A DNA stretch of 64,000 bases, taken from assembly GCA_013180625.2 (NCBI GenBank), contig SNVD02000468.1, positions 1,116,001-1,180,000 of the forward strand, read 5' to 3'. Below, one piece after another: positions 10,458-22,700 of this stretch. The stretch's first letter is position 1. Each line of letters begins with the position of its first letter. The translations under genes were made by a program, and so were the position numbers. The DNA comes from Boswellia sacra. Taxonomy: Eukaryota > Streptophyta > Magnoliopsida > Sapindales > Burseraceae. The notes under the pieces are model-generated. The model had not been told where the DNA came from. It saw only the letters and a list, made by a program, of their open reading frames with translations, and made no database searches.

Positions 10458-12200
10458 ATTGTCTAAGGGAAAAACTGTCATTTTATGTGAGCAAGTGGGT
10501 AGGGACAAGTCAATAATAAGTTGATTTTATCATGAGTAAAATGGTCATTTCATCCTCCTGTTTATTAAACTTTTGGACATGTTTTTAAAAAACAGCTATT
10601 ATGGGTATTTTAGTAATTGGATACAAAATATATGGAAAAGCAATGTCATTTAACGGAAAATTTAATAGAAAGGTGGTGGATGATGACTTTGTGGAAAGGC
10701 AAGGGTAGGCGCTAATACAAAGTAACAAAAGTGAATGCGCATGTAATTTCGTCAAAAGGTGGGGGTAGTCAATGATATTTGCCCCTTTGCTAATTGTTAT
10801 CCAAAACAATTATGCTAATCTAATTAATTAATTATTATATTCAATTATAAATTGTCTTATATTTAGTTATATCTACATAATGGTTATCTTATATAACATG
10901 GTGAATTACAGGGCTCTAAAAACATTTACACAAATTACATTATAATTATTGTTATACTTATTAATTAGGAAGTAAGTTAAATCCCTATAAAGGTTAACTC
11001 ACGGGTTATTGGTTGCACGACAATTATTTCATGTGATAATCAATTATCATTTCATTTATTTATATCCACATAAGTAAAATCAATGATGATAATCTTAAGT
11101 TTGGATAAACAATTAAGTGGTATATATTTTAAAATTAATTATATTGTTCATTAATAGTTATTCATGTATAATGGTATTAACTATCCCTAGATAATACTTA
11201 TTCATTAATAAATTCAAGTGTATTTAAACATAAATAATTTATATATCCAATTAAATTTTTATCTTTTACAATTATTTAGTGCTAATTAAAATTTATCTCC
11301 ATGTAATTTTGGATGAACGTTAGCATGATTATAAATTATTTAAGGCATTTTTAGTAACATTTAACCATATATAGTTTAATAATATTGAACCATTTTTTTA
11401 AGGTGGTTATTGTGTGCATCGTTAAGGAAAATTGAAATAGAAGGAATGTTTACATGTTTTAGTATTCCTAGAGAGAGAAATCAATCAAATTCTTTAATGA
11501 AATTGGAAGTCTGCATTCAAGGTATTTCATCTTTCTCCTGATATTTATTGTTTTGTTTGTTGAAATCTTAAGATTTAAGATGTTGGTGATGAAAAACCTA
11601 CGGTTTGTAAGGAACAGTAGAGGATTTCAAAATTTTTATAGTTATTGTTTGATTCTCAAGTTTATATATTTATATTTAAATAGACATTTCAAGGAAATGT
11701 TTAAAATTGATTTCACTAGAAAATGTTGAGTATTTGAATTGTTATGAATTTTATGAATTTTTGAAGATGATTATACAATGCTGAAATATTAGTTTTTCTG
11801 CAAAAGATTAGTTTTAGTAGAATGATTATTTGAGGTACTTAGAGTTTTTAAAAATTATGAAATTTGGTAGATTTGCTTGTCTTTATGCCTAGTTCAAATC
11901 TAAAAAGTTTGACGAATTTAAGAACTAATAATGAATTGTTATATATATTTGAATAGGGAGAGATCAGTCCTAAAAACTATATGATAGAATTGTTGTATCT
12001 AGGAACTTAAATTGTTTGAGGTACATAAACCAATTTAGAGTGCTACGACATTTTAGTTGGTGATAGATACATATTCCTAGAAGGCCTATGTAAAATCTTA
12101 AATCATTTGGATGAATAGATTATTTATTAAAAATTAGGAACATGACATTGCTTTGTTTAGGAAGTTTGCAAATGAAGTTAATTAGCATTGATTAGACTAA
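10458..12200. other. AT-rich spacer without a gene
   Basis: Very AT-rich from 10800 on, with no exon-like open frame or recognisable RNA gene. The frame on - at 10585-10809 has no family resemblance and no neighbouring exon signals. Confidence 0.5.
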
Positions 12201-12201
12201 A

Positions 12202-13396
12202 GGGCCATTTGTTTTTCACCACTTATCACTTAACACTTAAAATGTTAAGATTTTACTCATCAATTTTCTATTTGTTTGAAAATTTAGCATTTTTTTAGTG
12301 ATAAATCACTTAATTAAAAAAGTGAAAATTTATAACTTTTTTCAATCACAATTGTCTGAATTGGGTTTTATTACCAAATTAACCCTATATTTCTTATAAT
12401 ACAAATTAATACAATATTTAAAATATAAATTTTATTAAAATAATTTAGACTTATATTTTGAATTAAATTAAAATTAATAAATATTTGAAGATGACCGACA
12501 GATAAGCTACTGGACACTAATGGAGGGTCGTTGGATCGCTATTGGTGAGGTCACCGGGGATTGATAACGAAGCGCATCCAACAATACCACCAACACCAGA
12601 TTCTTCAGCATAACCCAATCTGTTTAGAGGGAAGACTTTTTGCTCAAAATATGTAGCATTTCACTATTAAAAAAAAAACATAGATGTATTGGTCGAAATC
12701 TTTAATCGCATTTTCCAACTAAAAGAAGCATTTGATGGCGGAGAAACTTTGTCCATGTTGTAGATCAGCTCACATCGGCACTCTTTATGCTGTAAACGCA
12801 CTGCAACCATGTTCGCCAGAAACTGGCAACGGCCACCAAAAAATGAAGACTTCTACCATTTTTTTTAAATTTACTTAAATTAAGTTCATAAATAAAAATA
12901 ATAATTTGCTATTATAATCAATTTATTATTATAATTTTTATTATTAATTATAATTTATAAAAGATAATTTATTACTGTATTTAATTCATCATTAATGAAT
13001 TTTCTTATTATAATTTATAATTATTGATTATTGATTGTTATTATTATAAATATCTAATTTAATTTTGTTAACTATTTATTTAATTTATCATATTATGTTT
13101 AATATTAAAGAGGATATGTATTTCTAGAACAAGTAATTTTATTTTAATTATTGATTATTATTATTGTTGTTGATATCTTAATTTAATTTTGTTAAGTATT
13201 TAATTTTTAAGGTATATACTATATTAAATATTAAATACTCAAGGTAAATATGTCATATCTAAGTTAATTAGTCCACTTAATACTTATTTCAAAAAATAAA
13301 AAATAAACTTATCATTAAGTTATCAAAATTAAGTGCTAATAGGTGTTAAATATTAAAAGTCTTATAAAGTGTTAAGTGAAAAAAACAAATGGCCTC
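12202..13396. mobile_element. Non-autonomous DNA transposon, about 1.2 kb, hAT-like
   Basis: The left end reads GGGCCATTTGTTTTTCACCA with TTATCACTTAACACTTAA close behind. The right end, reversed, reads GAGGCCATTTGTTTTTTTCA with CTTAACACTTTATAAG behind it. The shared GGCCATTTGTTTTT and CTTAACACTT blocks make inverted repeats of about 30 bp with small indels. The interior is AT-rich except for a GC-richer island at 12490-12840, and has no transposase. An exact target duplication is not clear because the extreme ends have drifted. Class is inferred from the end sequence. Confidence 0.6.
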
Positions 13397-16122
13397 TAAG
13401 ATATAAAGTTGGTTCTCGGAAATCTTAAGCATTTGGGTTGATTATAAATTGAATATGATATGATGAGTTCTTTTGTTATGTTATGACAAGAAGAATTAGT
13501 TCATTGTTGAATGGGACAACAAGCTAGGTGAAACATTGATCTTGGAATCTAATGCTAGCTAATCAAGTTTGAGCTTCCAGATTTATGAGTAAAAAATTAA
13601 TACTTTCTTTTATAATTACAAATGAGTTTTAAATGCTATTTTTATACATGTTAGAAAGTTTTTAAAGTGATTAAAAAAAGTTATTTTTTAGATGAACTAA
13701 GAGGCATATTTAATTGTTCATTTAATGATTCTTATTTAGCATTTCTTGGAAATATTTACTATGATGTTTTAGCAAACTTAAAAGTTTCAAGTTTAGTTCC
13801 ATAATATTCTTGAAGCATTTAGCAAACTTCTAAGTGTTTAAAGTTAGTGTCTTATGATATTCTTAAAGATAAATATATGTTTAAATACTTTATTGTTTAT
13901 CCAAAAGGCATGCATATTTTTACAATCTTAGAGAAGTGTTAAATAATGATATTTATAATTATCATAGCAATTTTATTTCAAGGTTTTTCTAGAAGTATTT
14001 GAAAATGCTCTTTTAAATGCTTATCATTGATTTTAAATGATTCAAATAATTTCAGCTTTAGTTAACATAAAATTCTCAATATTTGATAAGTTGTATGAAA
14101 AGCAAAATTCAGCTTCCATAGTATTTTTGCAAATCAATTTTAGTAATGATAAGAAATTTTAATTATGTTATAATAAATTAGTACCCAATTTCACTTAGAT
14201 AGTGGCATAGATGTAGGTTTATAGGACTCGTTCAGATACATATAGAGGCTTTGGGTCATGTGATATGGGTGCTTAGCCCTTTGGTGGTAACTCTGTGTAT
14301 GCGTATAACTAGCTTTAGATATTGCTCTACCTATGCGATTTTAGCCTAGCTAGATATAACCACCTTATTATATTACTCTGCCTGTACGATATTAAATCTC
14401 GTCAAGTATGACCAGCTTAGTCCTTTGTTCTACTTGTGTGATTTAGCCCCACTAAGTATGACTAGCTTTAAGTTTTGCTATGCTTGTGCCATGTTATATC
14501 TCGACAGGTATGACCAGCTTTTGATTTTTCTTTACCTGTATGATGTTAGATCTCGCCATGTATGATCAGCTAATTTCTTGAGTACTTACTTATCTTAAGA
14601 AAATAAGCATTGTTAGCAAATTTGTATAAATCATTAGAAATAGCACTAAGTTCATGCATACTTATTAGCTCCATTGTTTTATAATCCTATGAAAGATGAA
14701 GTTCATTTCTCCTCAAGAGTAGGTATTATTTACAAAAGTTATTTAAAAAACGATTTAATGAAAATCATGCCTTATGTTTTAAAATAGAATTAGAATAAAA
14801 TTTTTAGCATAATTATCATGAGCTTTGTTTTATGTGATTGAGAAATGTATTCTTCTTATTGTTTTTAAAGTATAGACATAAGCAGAAGTATTTAGACAAC
14901 ATAATTATTCAATAGCTTATTTATTCTAAAGTTTTATGAAAGATTTGATAATACTTAATCTATTATTTTCCAACTATTAGAAGTTTCTATAAAGATTTTC
15001 AATAGAGCAATGACTTTCTTTTACAACAATATGATATTTTCATATATTGATTTATTAAAATAGCCTCATCCCTACTCACTTAGTTTTATACTTACTATTT
15101 TCTTTTAAAACTTCAACCACCCACCCCCAAAGGTGAAAGCAAGGTGTAATCTAGTTCGAAAGTTTGAAGTTAAAGCCAAGTGATGGTCCAAAGATATGTT
15201 TAATATTTTCTTTAAGGTTGTTAATAGACATGTTATCTGTTGATGTATTTAGAGTATTATTGTATATTTAGTATTTTGTATATTTCTTAAATCACTTACA
15301 AGTTTTGTTATATAAGAGATAAAAGTTAAGTGATAGTGCTAGCCCATAGCTTTAGGCATGATTCACCCATGTAGTTAGATGCGGGTTGTGTCATTTGTAA
15401 TGTAAGTAGTTTACCACTCAATCTCTCTCCATTACTCCGTCTTTTCTAAGTATTTTTAATCAACTTTGTCCTCTCTCAATCTCCCTCTTCTCTTATATCT
15501 ACCAATGTAGTTGATTTCAATTGAAAATATAACCAAAGTTACTAAAACTTGATGGGAATGTATTGGCTTGGGCTAATTTGGGCTTGTAGGTTGTAGTGAA
15601 TTCGTTGATGGCTGTAGTGTTGCTAAACGTGATGGGATGGAGTGGCTACACACCAGATTGTTTATGAATATTGTTGTATGTTGTATTTCTATTTTCTATT
15701 TTCAACTTTAGTCTTTTTTTAGGTGATTATTTCCTCTACAATTTTGTTATTGTGTAGATTGTTCAAGTGTGTTGAAGTTCTTGTTGTAGTAAAAAAATTC
15801 CCAGATCCTAGTTAGTGTGAAAGGGGGGGCAATTGAATAGATATTTAGGGTTCATTTAGTAAACCCATTTTAAAGTTTCTAAGGTCAATTAATGCCACCC
15901 AAGTTATTCGCTAAATACCCCAACTTCCATTTTCAACAAATAAATTAGAATAGTAATGCTAAACTTATAACCCAAAGTCTATAATATGATATAGTACTTT
16001 TAAGTGGTAAAATTCTAGTGGAGATATAATTTCCCTCATTCATTTTTTTTTTTTAAACTTTGGGTTGTATTTGAGTTGTAAGTCTAGCACTACTGAAATT
16101 AGAATATTTTGATTGAAGTTTT
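13397..16122. other. AT-rich spacer, possibly a decayed long LTR
   Basis: No gene. The stretch contains a degenerate 62-bp tandem array and, near 15080-15400, a run of motifs (CTACTCACTTAGTTTTATAC, then GCGGGTTGTGTCA) reminiscent of the end of the solo LTR at 791-4769. A matching start was not found, so an old LTR is only a possibility. Confidence 0.35.
14275..14575. repeat. Degenerate tandem repeat, about 62 bp x 5
   Basis: Successive units share the order CTCTGCCTGTACGAT, TTAAATCTCGTCAAGTATGA, CCAGCTT with many substitutions. Units fall near 14285, 14345, 14405, 14465 and 14525. The repeat has the same style (promoter-distal array of short units) as arrays within plant LTRs. Confidence 0.7.
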
Positions 16123-17364
16123 TAGTATGTGTTTGATTGCACTGTTACACAATAACTTTTAGATTCTGCTACTATCTACAACCATTTTGGTATTTAGTGA
16201 ACACTTTTAAAACTTATTATCGAAGAAGCTATTACTTGGAGAATCTATTTTTGTATTAGATTACAAAAGCAGATAGGAGACAACTTTTAAAAATTCGATT
16301 TTGAAAAACTAAAATTTGGATAAACTAAAATACCAAATTATCCATATAAAATAATATAATTCCAAAAATAACCTTATATAGTTAAATTTTAAAATTAATA
16401 AATCAATTATTTATTGTATACATTATAAGATCTAACTATTTAAAAATATTTTTCTCAAAAATGAAAAACAGCCTAGTCATCGTTGCTAGCAACCAATGAC
16501 ACGGCACATCTAGCAACACTGCTATCAACATCGTGATCATCATCAGTTGCTCTATATAGATCCTTAGGTTTCTTAGCCATTCATGCTGATAATCGCGAGA
16601 TCAGAAGGTTAAAGTTTCGACACTAAAAATTTAACTGTCCGATCTCATCGATCGACGACGTGAAAGGCTGAGATACCTGCAGATTCATAGAGCGGCTGAT
16701 GATGATTAGTTTGGTGATAGCGATGTCGTTAGACTTGCCAAGTGATGGTAGCTGGCCGCAAGTGACGACTGTTTTTTATGACTATTTTGAATTTTATTAT
16801 TTTCAATAATATTTTAAATTTTATATTTGTAATTTCTTTTTAATATATAAATAATTTAATTATTTTTAATATTATAGTTTTAATTAACTTAAATATTAAT
16901 AATTCTAAATCTCTTTATAAAATTATAGATAGTATAGTATTTTACTAAAAATAAGATTTAAAAAAGCAAGTTTATCAAATACATAATTATAACTTTTAGA
17001 TGGCATGGCAATTTTGAAAGAGTAATGCTACTCTTACAAACTACTTTTACAAACTTATTCATACAAACTGATGTGGCATCCCTATATGATCACCACATCA
17101 CCCATCTTAATTAATGTTATTTATTATTAACATCTATTTATTAAATTATTATATTTATTTATCAAATCACATCATGCTACGTCAATTTATATAAGTGAAT
17201 TTATAAAAATAATTTGTAAGAATAGCATTACTCATTTTGAAAATCAATTTTATCGAATAACTATAACTTGTTCACACACCTTAGCTAAGAGCTGATTTTT
17301 CTTACGATACTTAATTCTTCACATCACAACAATCTCAAGCACAGCAATGTCAAACACACCCTTA
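16123..17364. mobile_element. Non-autonomous DNA element, about 1.2 kb, hosting a MITE
   Basis: Left end TATGTGTTTGATTGCACTGT; right end reversed TAAGGGTGTGTTTGACATTG then CTGTGC. The common GTGTTTGA and TTGC..TGT blocks, plus inner blocks (ATAACTTTTAG against the reverse of CGAATAACTATAACTTG), support inverted repeats. No transposase is present. A GC-richer island (16470-16770) lies inside, much like the element at 12202-13396. Target duplication not resolved. Confidence 0.45.
17020..17233. mobile_element. MITE, 214 bp, with a perfect 9-bp target duplication
   Basis: The ends GAGTAATGCTACTCTTACAA and, reversed, GAGTAATGCTATTCTTACAA begin inverted repeats that extend about 60 bp with a few mismatches. 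The flanks carry ATTTTGAAA at 17011-17019 and 17234-17242. A 9-bp duplication with long inverted repeats points to a Mutator-like MITE. It sits inside the larger element at 16123-17364 and so is younger. Confidence 0.9.
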
Positions 17365-19690
17365 GATAAAGAGGCCCAGAAATTGACCAGTATTTAAAGA
17401 CAAAAATACCCTCACTTTTAGGAAAAGAAACATTTTTCCCACTTTTGAAAGTGTTTCATATGTTTACAAAATTAAGAAAAACTTGGAAACTGCACGTGTT
17501 CTTGAAAAATATTTTATTAGAATTTATAAAACTTCAAAAAATATCATACAAATCAATTTTTGTAATTAATATAAAATTGTCAATTTCTAATAGACATCAT
17601 TACCTTATCCTCGATTGTTGTTTTATCTTGTGGGCAATCACCAAGCGCCCCCTCGGCTTTTTCCAAAACCACAAAACCCCCAGCCGTTAGTCTCTGTTTA
17701 GTAAGGCCATTAAAAGTAAGGGCACACAAGTAATTTTAAATTATAAGTAAAATATCTTATATAAAATAATCATATAAAAATGAAATTTTTTTTTTTGTTT
17801 TTTTTTTCTCACTTTTCCTTTATTTTTTTTCTTCGTTCTTCCCTTTCTCTCTCACCGTTTTCAGTCATCCTCATCATCATTCCACTCTACGAACGTCAAT
17901 TATATCTAGCACCACTGGAACTCAATCCTCCACTGCCACCCTCCTATCGAGCCCGCCACACCCTTTCAGATCCGAGAGGCGGCAATTCCCCAGGACCCTG
18001 ATTCCGGATTCATTTAACGACGGAGTGCTCGACTTGCTTCAAAATCACCTGCCTCTGGCGACGCTGATGGCATTTCGGGGCAAGGTAATGTGAGAAGGAA
18101 GAGAAAACTGGGTGTGGAGGATGTTATGGAAGTTTAGCGCGAAATGTGGAGGTGAGGGCTAGGAGCTTAGGGACTGGAGTTGGCGTGGCAGTTGGTGTTC
18201 AGTGGGCGGCGATCGGCTCCGGGTAGGCGGCGATTGGAGTTGTTCTTCGGCAATACAGCAAAGGGTGGTAGTCGCACAATCTGGATCCTTGTTTGTTTGG
18301 CTTCCATGAGTTTGTTATTTTCTTGGTTTTTTTTTTTAATTTTTTATTTGTTGAGGACTGAATGTTGTACGATTTGATTTATTTCTTGGTGGTAATCAAT
18401 TTGGTGGTTGGTTACGTGTTTGGTGTTCGATTTGGTGGCTGGGTGTTCTACTATGTCACTGGTGCAAAATCCAATTGGAATCCAGTTGGGTATTTCATAA
18501 AATTGGTATTGACATAAATTCGCACCAAGGATTTGGCGGTTGGCGTTGCGGAGGTTGGGCTGGGTTTTAGAGTTAACTTGTGTTGTATTTGTGTGTAGAG
18601 GTATTTGCTGCTATGCTGTATTCCTTGTAACACCGTATGAATGTGCAGCTTCTTTTCGAACGGTAAAGGGCCATTCCTTGTCCGAAAGTCCCAGAATTCC
18701 TTCTCTGCCTCTATCTATTGCCCTTCATTGCACAAATACAATGCCTTAATGGCACATATTTTCTAGTCCGCAGGTAAACAAACCTCTCTTTAAGTAGCGA
18801 AATTTTTTTCCCCTGGGTTTTGAAGTTTTGTTTTGCTTTTGAGGTTTTTGGTTGAGGCTGGGCAAGGCACTACGAGAGGAAAGAGGAGGCGGCGGAGAGA
18901 GAAGAGGTTCTGGGTTTTGAAATTTCTTTTTGTCTTTTGACTTGCTTAGTTGCAGAGGGAAATTGAGGAAGGAGATGTGAGGGTAATTAAGTAATTGCAT
19001 TCACCGGTCTAAGATATTTGACAATAGATATTTGACAATTTGACGGAACGGGACTAGTCGTTGGGGTTTTGTGATGGTTTTGGAGAAGTCGGGCTTTTGA
19101 TGATATAAAGGGGGTCCAATCATGATTGCCCATTTGTATAAGTCTGCTTTAAGCCTTTTCACCTTCTCCCTCCCCATGGTCACCTTTTCCTTCTTGCTCC
19201 GTGTAAAATCTTCCTTTCTGTAATCGAATAAAAGGTTTTTACTATTTGAAGTCCAATCTGTTTAATTCATTATGTTTCTTTGAAATTTTGAGTTATTTTA
19301 TTTTGATTAGGGTTTATAATCGAGAAGTTGATTTTGCCACTCCTGTAAGTTCAATTTCAGGTATTCTCCAGATCATAGCTTGAGACGAAGAGAAGAGACT
19401 CTAGAGAGAAGATCAACCTCGATATTAAAACGAAGATAATTAACAAGGCTGAGGAAGCATTTGTCCATATTTGATAAATCGAAGAAGCGGACATCGGTTG
19501 GTGAACAAAATTTCTCTCTAAATTTCTCTCAAGTTTTGTATTTGTTTGTTTTAGGTAGAATTGTTTTATATTGTGAGTGTCCTGATGTAGAAATTTAATT
19601 AAATTGCTTTTTCTAGTTGGGTTGCTCATCATTTTGGGCATGGTTATATCGGGTTAATGGACTATGTTATTGCATTTTTGTTCTTCAGGT
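17365..19690. other. Upstream region of the CWF19L2 gene; no certain coding exon
   Basis: Bases 17760-18300 turn GC-richer and pyrimidine-rich (long T/C tracts at 17786-17850), which looks like a promoter or leader. An open frame at 17780-18001 is low-complexity Phe/Leu/Ser and is not convincing. Bases 19000-19690 probably hold a non-coding first exon and its intron: the first coding exon is preceded by TTGTTCTTCAG at 19678-19688, a good acceptor. I see no known gene between. Confidence 0.5.
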
Positions 19691-19712
19691 ATAGAAGTGC
19701 TAGGATAAGAAG

Positions 19713-22700
19713 ATGCTTGCTGGAGTGAAATTCATCCCTCGTGATAAAGTTGATAGAGTCAGTAAAGTTTTTCCCACCTTTTAAGTTAGTTAGTTATTTA
19801 ATTGATTGAAAAGGTAACTGTCTTTTTCATTTTACTTAATAATTCTTCTTTTTTACTACTTCGTGTTAGGCAGAAGATGAAAGCCCTGATCCTAAAAGGA
19901 GGAAATCGGGGTGTAGGAAGGAAAAGTGTAGAAGAAAGAAGAGGAGTCCTAGTTATGGTAGCTCGGATGATAATCTTGAGAGATTAAGCAAAGGGTCAAG
20001 AAGAAACAAGAAATGGTACTCATCGGAAGAGGCTTCATCGAGTGAGAGTGAGGACAGTTCTGATCAAGGTGAAAAGAAGAATGGTAGGAAAAAGAAGAGT
20101 ACGAAAAGTAATGATGATAGTTCTGGAGATGACATTATCAATAGGTCAAAAAAGAAATCTGGGACTAGTGGTAAATCTTCTTCATCTGAGGAATATTCTT
20201 CATCTGGTTCTGATGATGAGTGCTCAAAAAGAAGTAGGGAGTATGTAAAGAAAAAGAGTAAGAAGAGACAAGGTGAAGAGGAAATTGCCGGTGATAACTT
20301 GTCTTCTGTGCATGTGGCAGTGATTTTTGTGTTTGAATGTTTTATAGTTTTTAGTTGATTATGTTCATCTGATTTATCTGTTGTGCTTTTAACGTGTAGA
20401 TTATGATAGAGAAGCTGAGTCGCTAAAGGAGAAGGAAATTGTAAGGAAGGAAATGGGGTTAGAGTGGATGCTGAGGTCGGCAGAGAGGACAGATAAAAAA
20501 TCACCCATGACTGTCAACAACCAGCCTGAGGAGCCTCTCGCCCAGGAGGTATGCTCTCATTTTTTACCTTCTGTTTACATTCTTGTTGTCGCATTCTTAT
20601 TCAGTTAATTAATTGTGCATAAGTCTTGACAACACAAGGTCTGGTTGAAGATAAAATGCCTGTTTGCATGGAAAGTCAAAGTGATATAAGCTATATCAGC
20701 AAAAACCACTATCATTAATGTTTTAATGATCACTATGAACTCCTTCGATTAGTATTTTTACTCTGTAGTCCTTTCTGTTTTAAGCTTTTGTGATTTTATT
20801 TATATTCAAAAGATTGCTAGCAATACCATTGTTATGAACATGTGAATTGCTACTAAAAAATCAGTTGAGTAGATACCACATAAGGATCTTTCTTTAACGT
20901 ATAAAATGCCATCATTTATCTAGCATCCTTTGCTTTATAATTTTTTTTGGAACAAAAGTTCATATTTTGCTTATTGTTTTCATGTTTTTGATTGTCATCT
21001 GTTGATCATGTTGCTTGTTTTTTTTTCCTATTATTATTGTATTTTATTTTATTTAATCCCTGCATCATTGTGCTTATCTTTTTTTTTATTTCATATATCC
21101 AAATTCATACAAATTGAACAATCAATTGGAACCATACAAGATGCAGGGGTTAAATAAAATAATATATATGCATATATATTGTTTGCTTGCAACATGTATG
21201 CTTTGCTAGCTGCCGTTGAGCCTATGTCATTGTTAGTAAGAGTAGACATGGATTCATTCATATGCAGGACTTGATTGTTTAGAACGTGCATTTTCTGCAA
21301 GCTGTATCTACATGATTGGTTCTTGACTTAACATTAATTTCTTTGTCTACTAGGCACCAAAGGTGAATCCCCGGGAGTTGAACCCTTATCTGAAGGATAA
21401 TGGAAGTGGTTATCCAGAAGAGCCAGATGGGAAAAAAGCTGGTGGGGACCAACTTTTGTCTTCTTCCCTTGTTGGGGATGGTGGTGCAAGCTGGAGACTT
21501 AAAGCCTTGAAGCGTGCACAAGAGCAAGCAGCTCGAGAAGGAAGAACACTTGCCGAGGTATGCTACCTTGCCTTTCAGATCCAATCAAGCATGATCTCAA
21601 AATTTTTATTTTAATGTTTTGAAAATTTTTAGGTTGCAGAAGATCGTTGGGGTTCTCTTGGTCAATTGGCTGCAACTGCAGCATCTCATTCAGCTGCCCC
21701 ATCCCGTGCTCATCTGCGTGCAATAAGAAATAGAAAAAGAGGGCTAACCGAGGAGCACCAAGCTACCGCAGATGAGAAAAATGAAAGAGATACTGAAAAG
21801 GTAATGGAAAGAGTAATTATTTTTTTCCCCTTAAAGTTATTGACTTATTGTCAATATATAGGTCGAATACTTCAATATTTTGAGTCTGAAAAACTGAGCA
21901 TTGTTTATGTTTAATACTTCAGAACCCTGGTCGAGATTATTTGAGGGATGTATCTCTCCGGCATCCTGATATGAAAGCACCTAAAGTTCACAATTCTTTA
22001 TCCTGGGGAAAGCAAAAAAGTCAAATGAAAGATGCTGACCTTATCTCTGCTGCAGTGTCTAGCTTAAATAAGTTTAAAGATGATGGAAGCTTCATGCGTG
22101 AATTTAATCGCCAGCAAAATCGAGATCCTGAGGCTTCTATTGCATCACATCCAAACGCTGAGGGCAGTCTAGCATCAGATGCAGTATCAGTAAATATAAA
22201 CAGTAGTGAAAGTTCTTTGGCAGTTGATGAAGGATTGAGTGCCAACAAGTTAGCTGCTAAGGCAATGCAGCTTCGTTTGAAAGGAAAGCATGAAGAAGCT
22301 GACAAACTTTTGGTATGACAACAATTTCCTTGATATTTATCTTTTCTCTTGCATCTTTTTAGGTAAAAAGATGTTAAATTCACCTAGAAGAATCTTTTAT
22401 TCAAGGACTGTGTGAAATGTTTTGCTAATCTTAGTTTTTGCCTTGGGAGTAATTAATAAAAAAGTAAAGTGTTAGAAATTCAAGGAATTCTTGTCAGAGT
22501 CATAACTGCTGTTTTTTTTTTCTTTTGTCTAAATCCTTGCCTTGGTTTTAAACTAGTTAAAACTTTAATAGGGACCTTGGTAGTATGGGATGCCAAAGTC
22601 CTACATCGGGTAGTATGGGCTGCTTGATAGGGTATTTAAGTGTCTTGACTCTTCCACCTTAACAGCTAGTTTTTGGGGTGTGGTTCTCCATGGTACTGGG

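Noticed and set aside
13397..15400. A second long solo LTR like the one at 791-4769
   Set aside because: Some end-like motifs at 15080-15400 and an internal tandem array are suggestive, but no matching left end or target duplication was found.
17780..18001. Open frame on + starting MKFFFLFFFSHFSF
   Set aside because: Driven by a T/C tract; no motif, no matching exon signals. The region may be a promoter or leader.
20064..20504. 146-codon frame on - opposite CWF19L2
   Set aside because: Mirror of the Ser/Lys/Glu-rich exon 2, giving Ser/Leu/Phe strings; a shadow frame.
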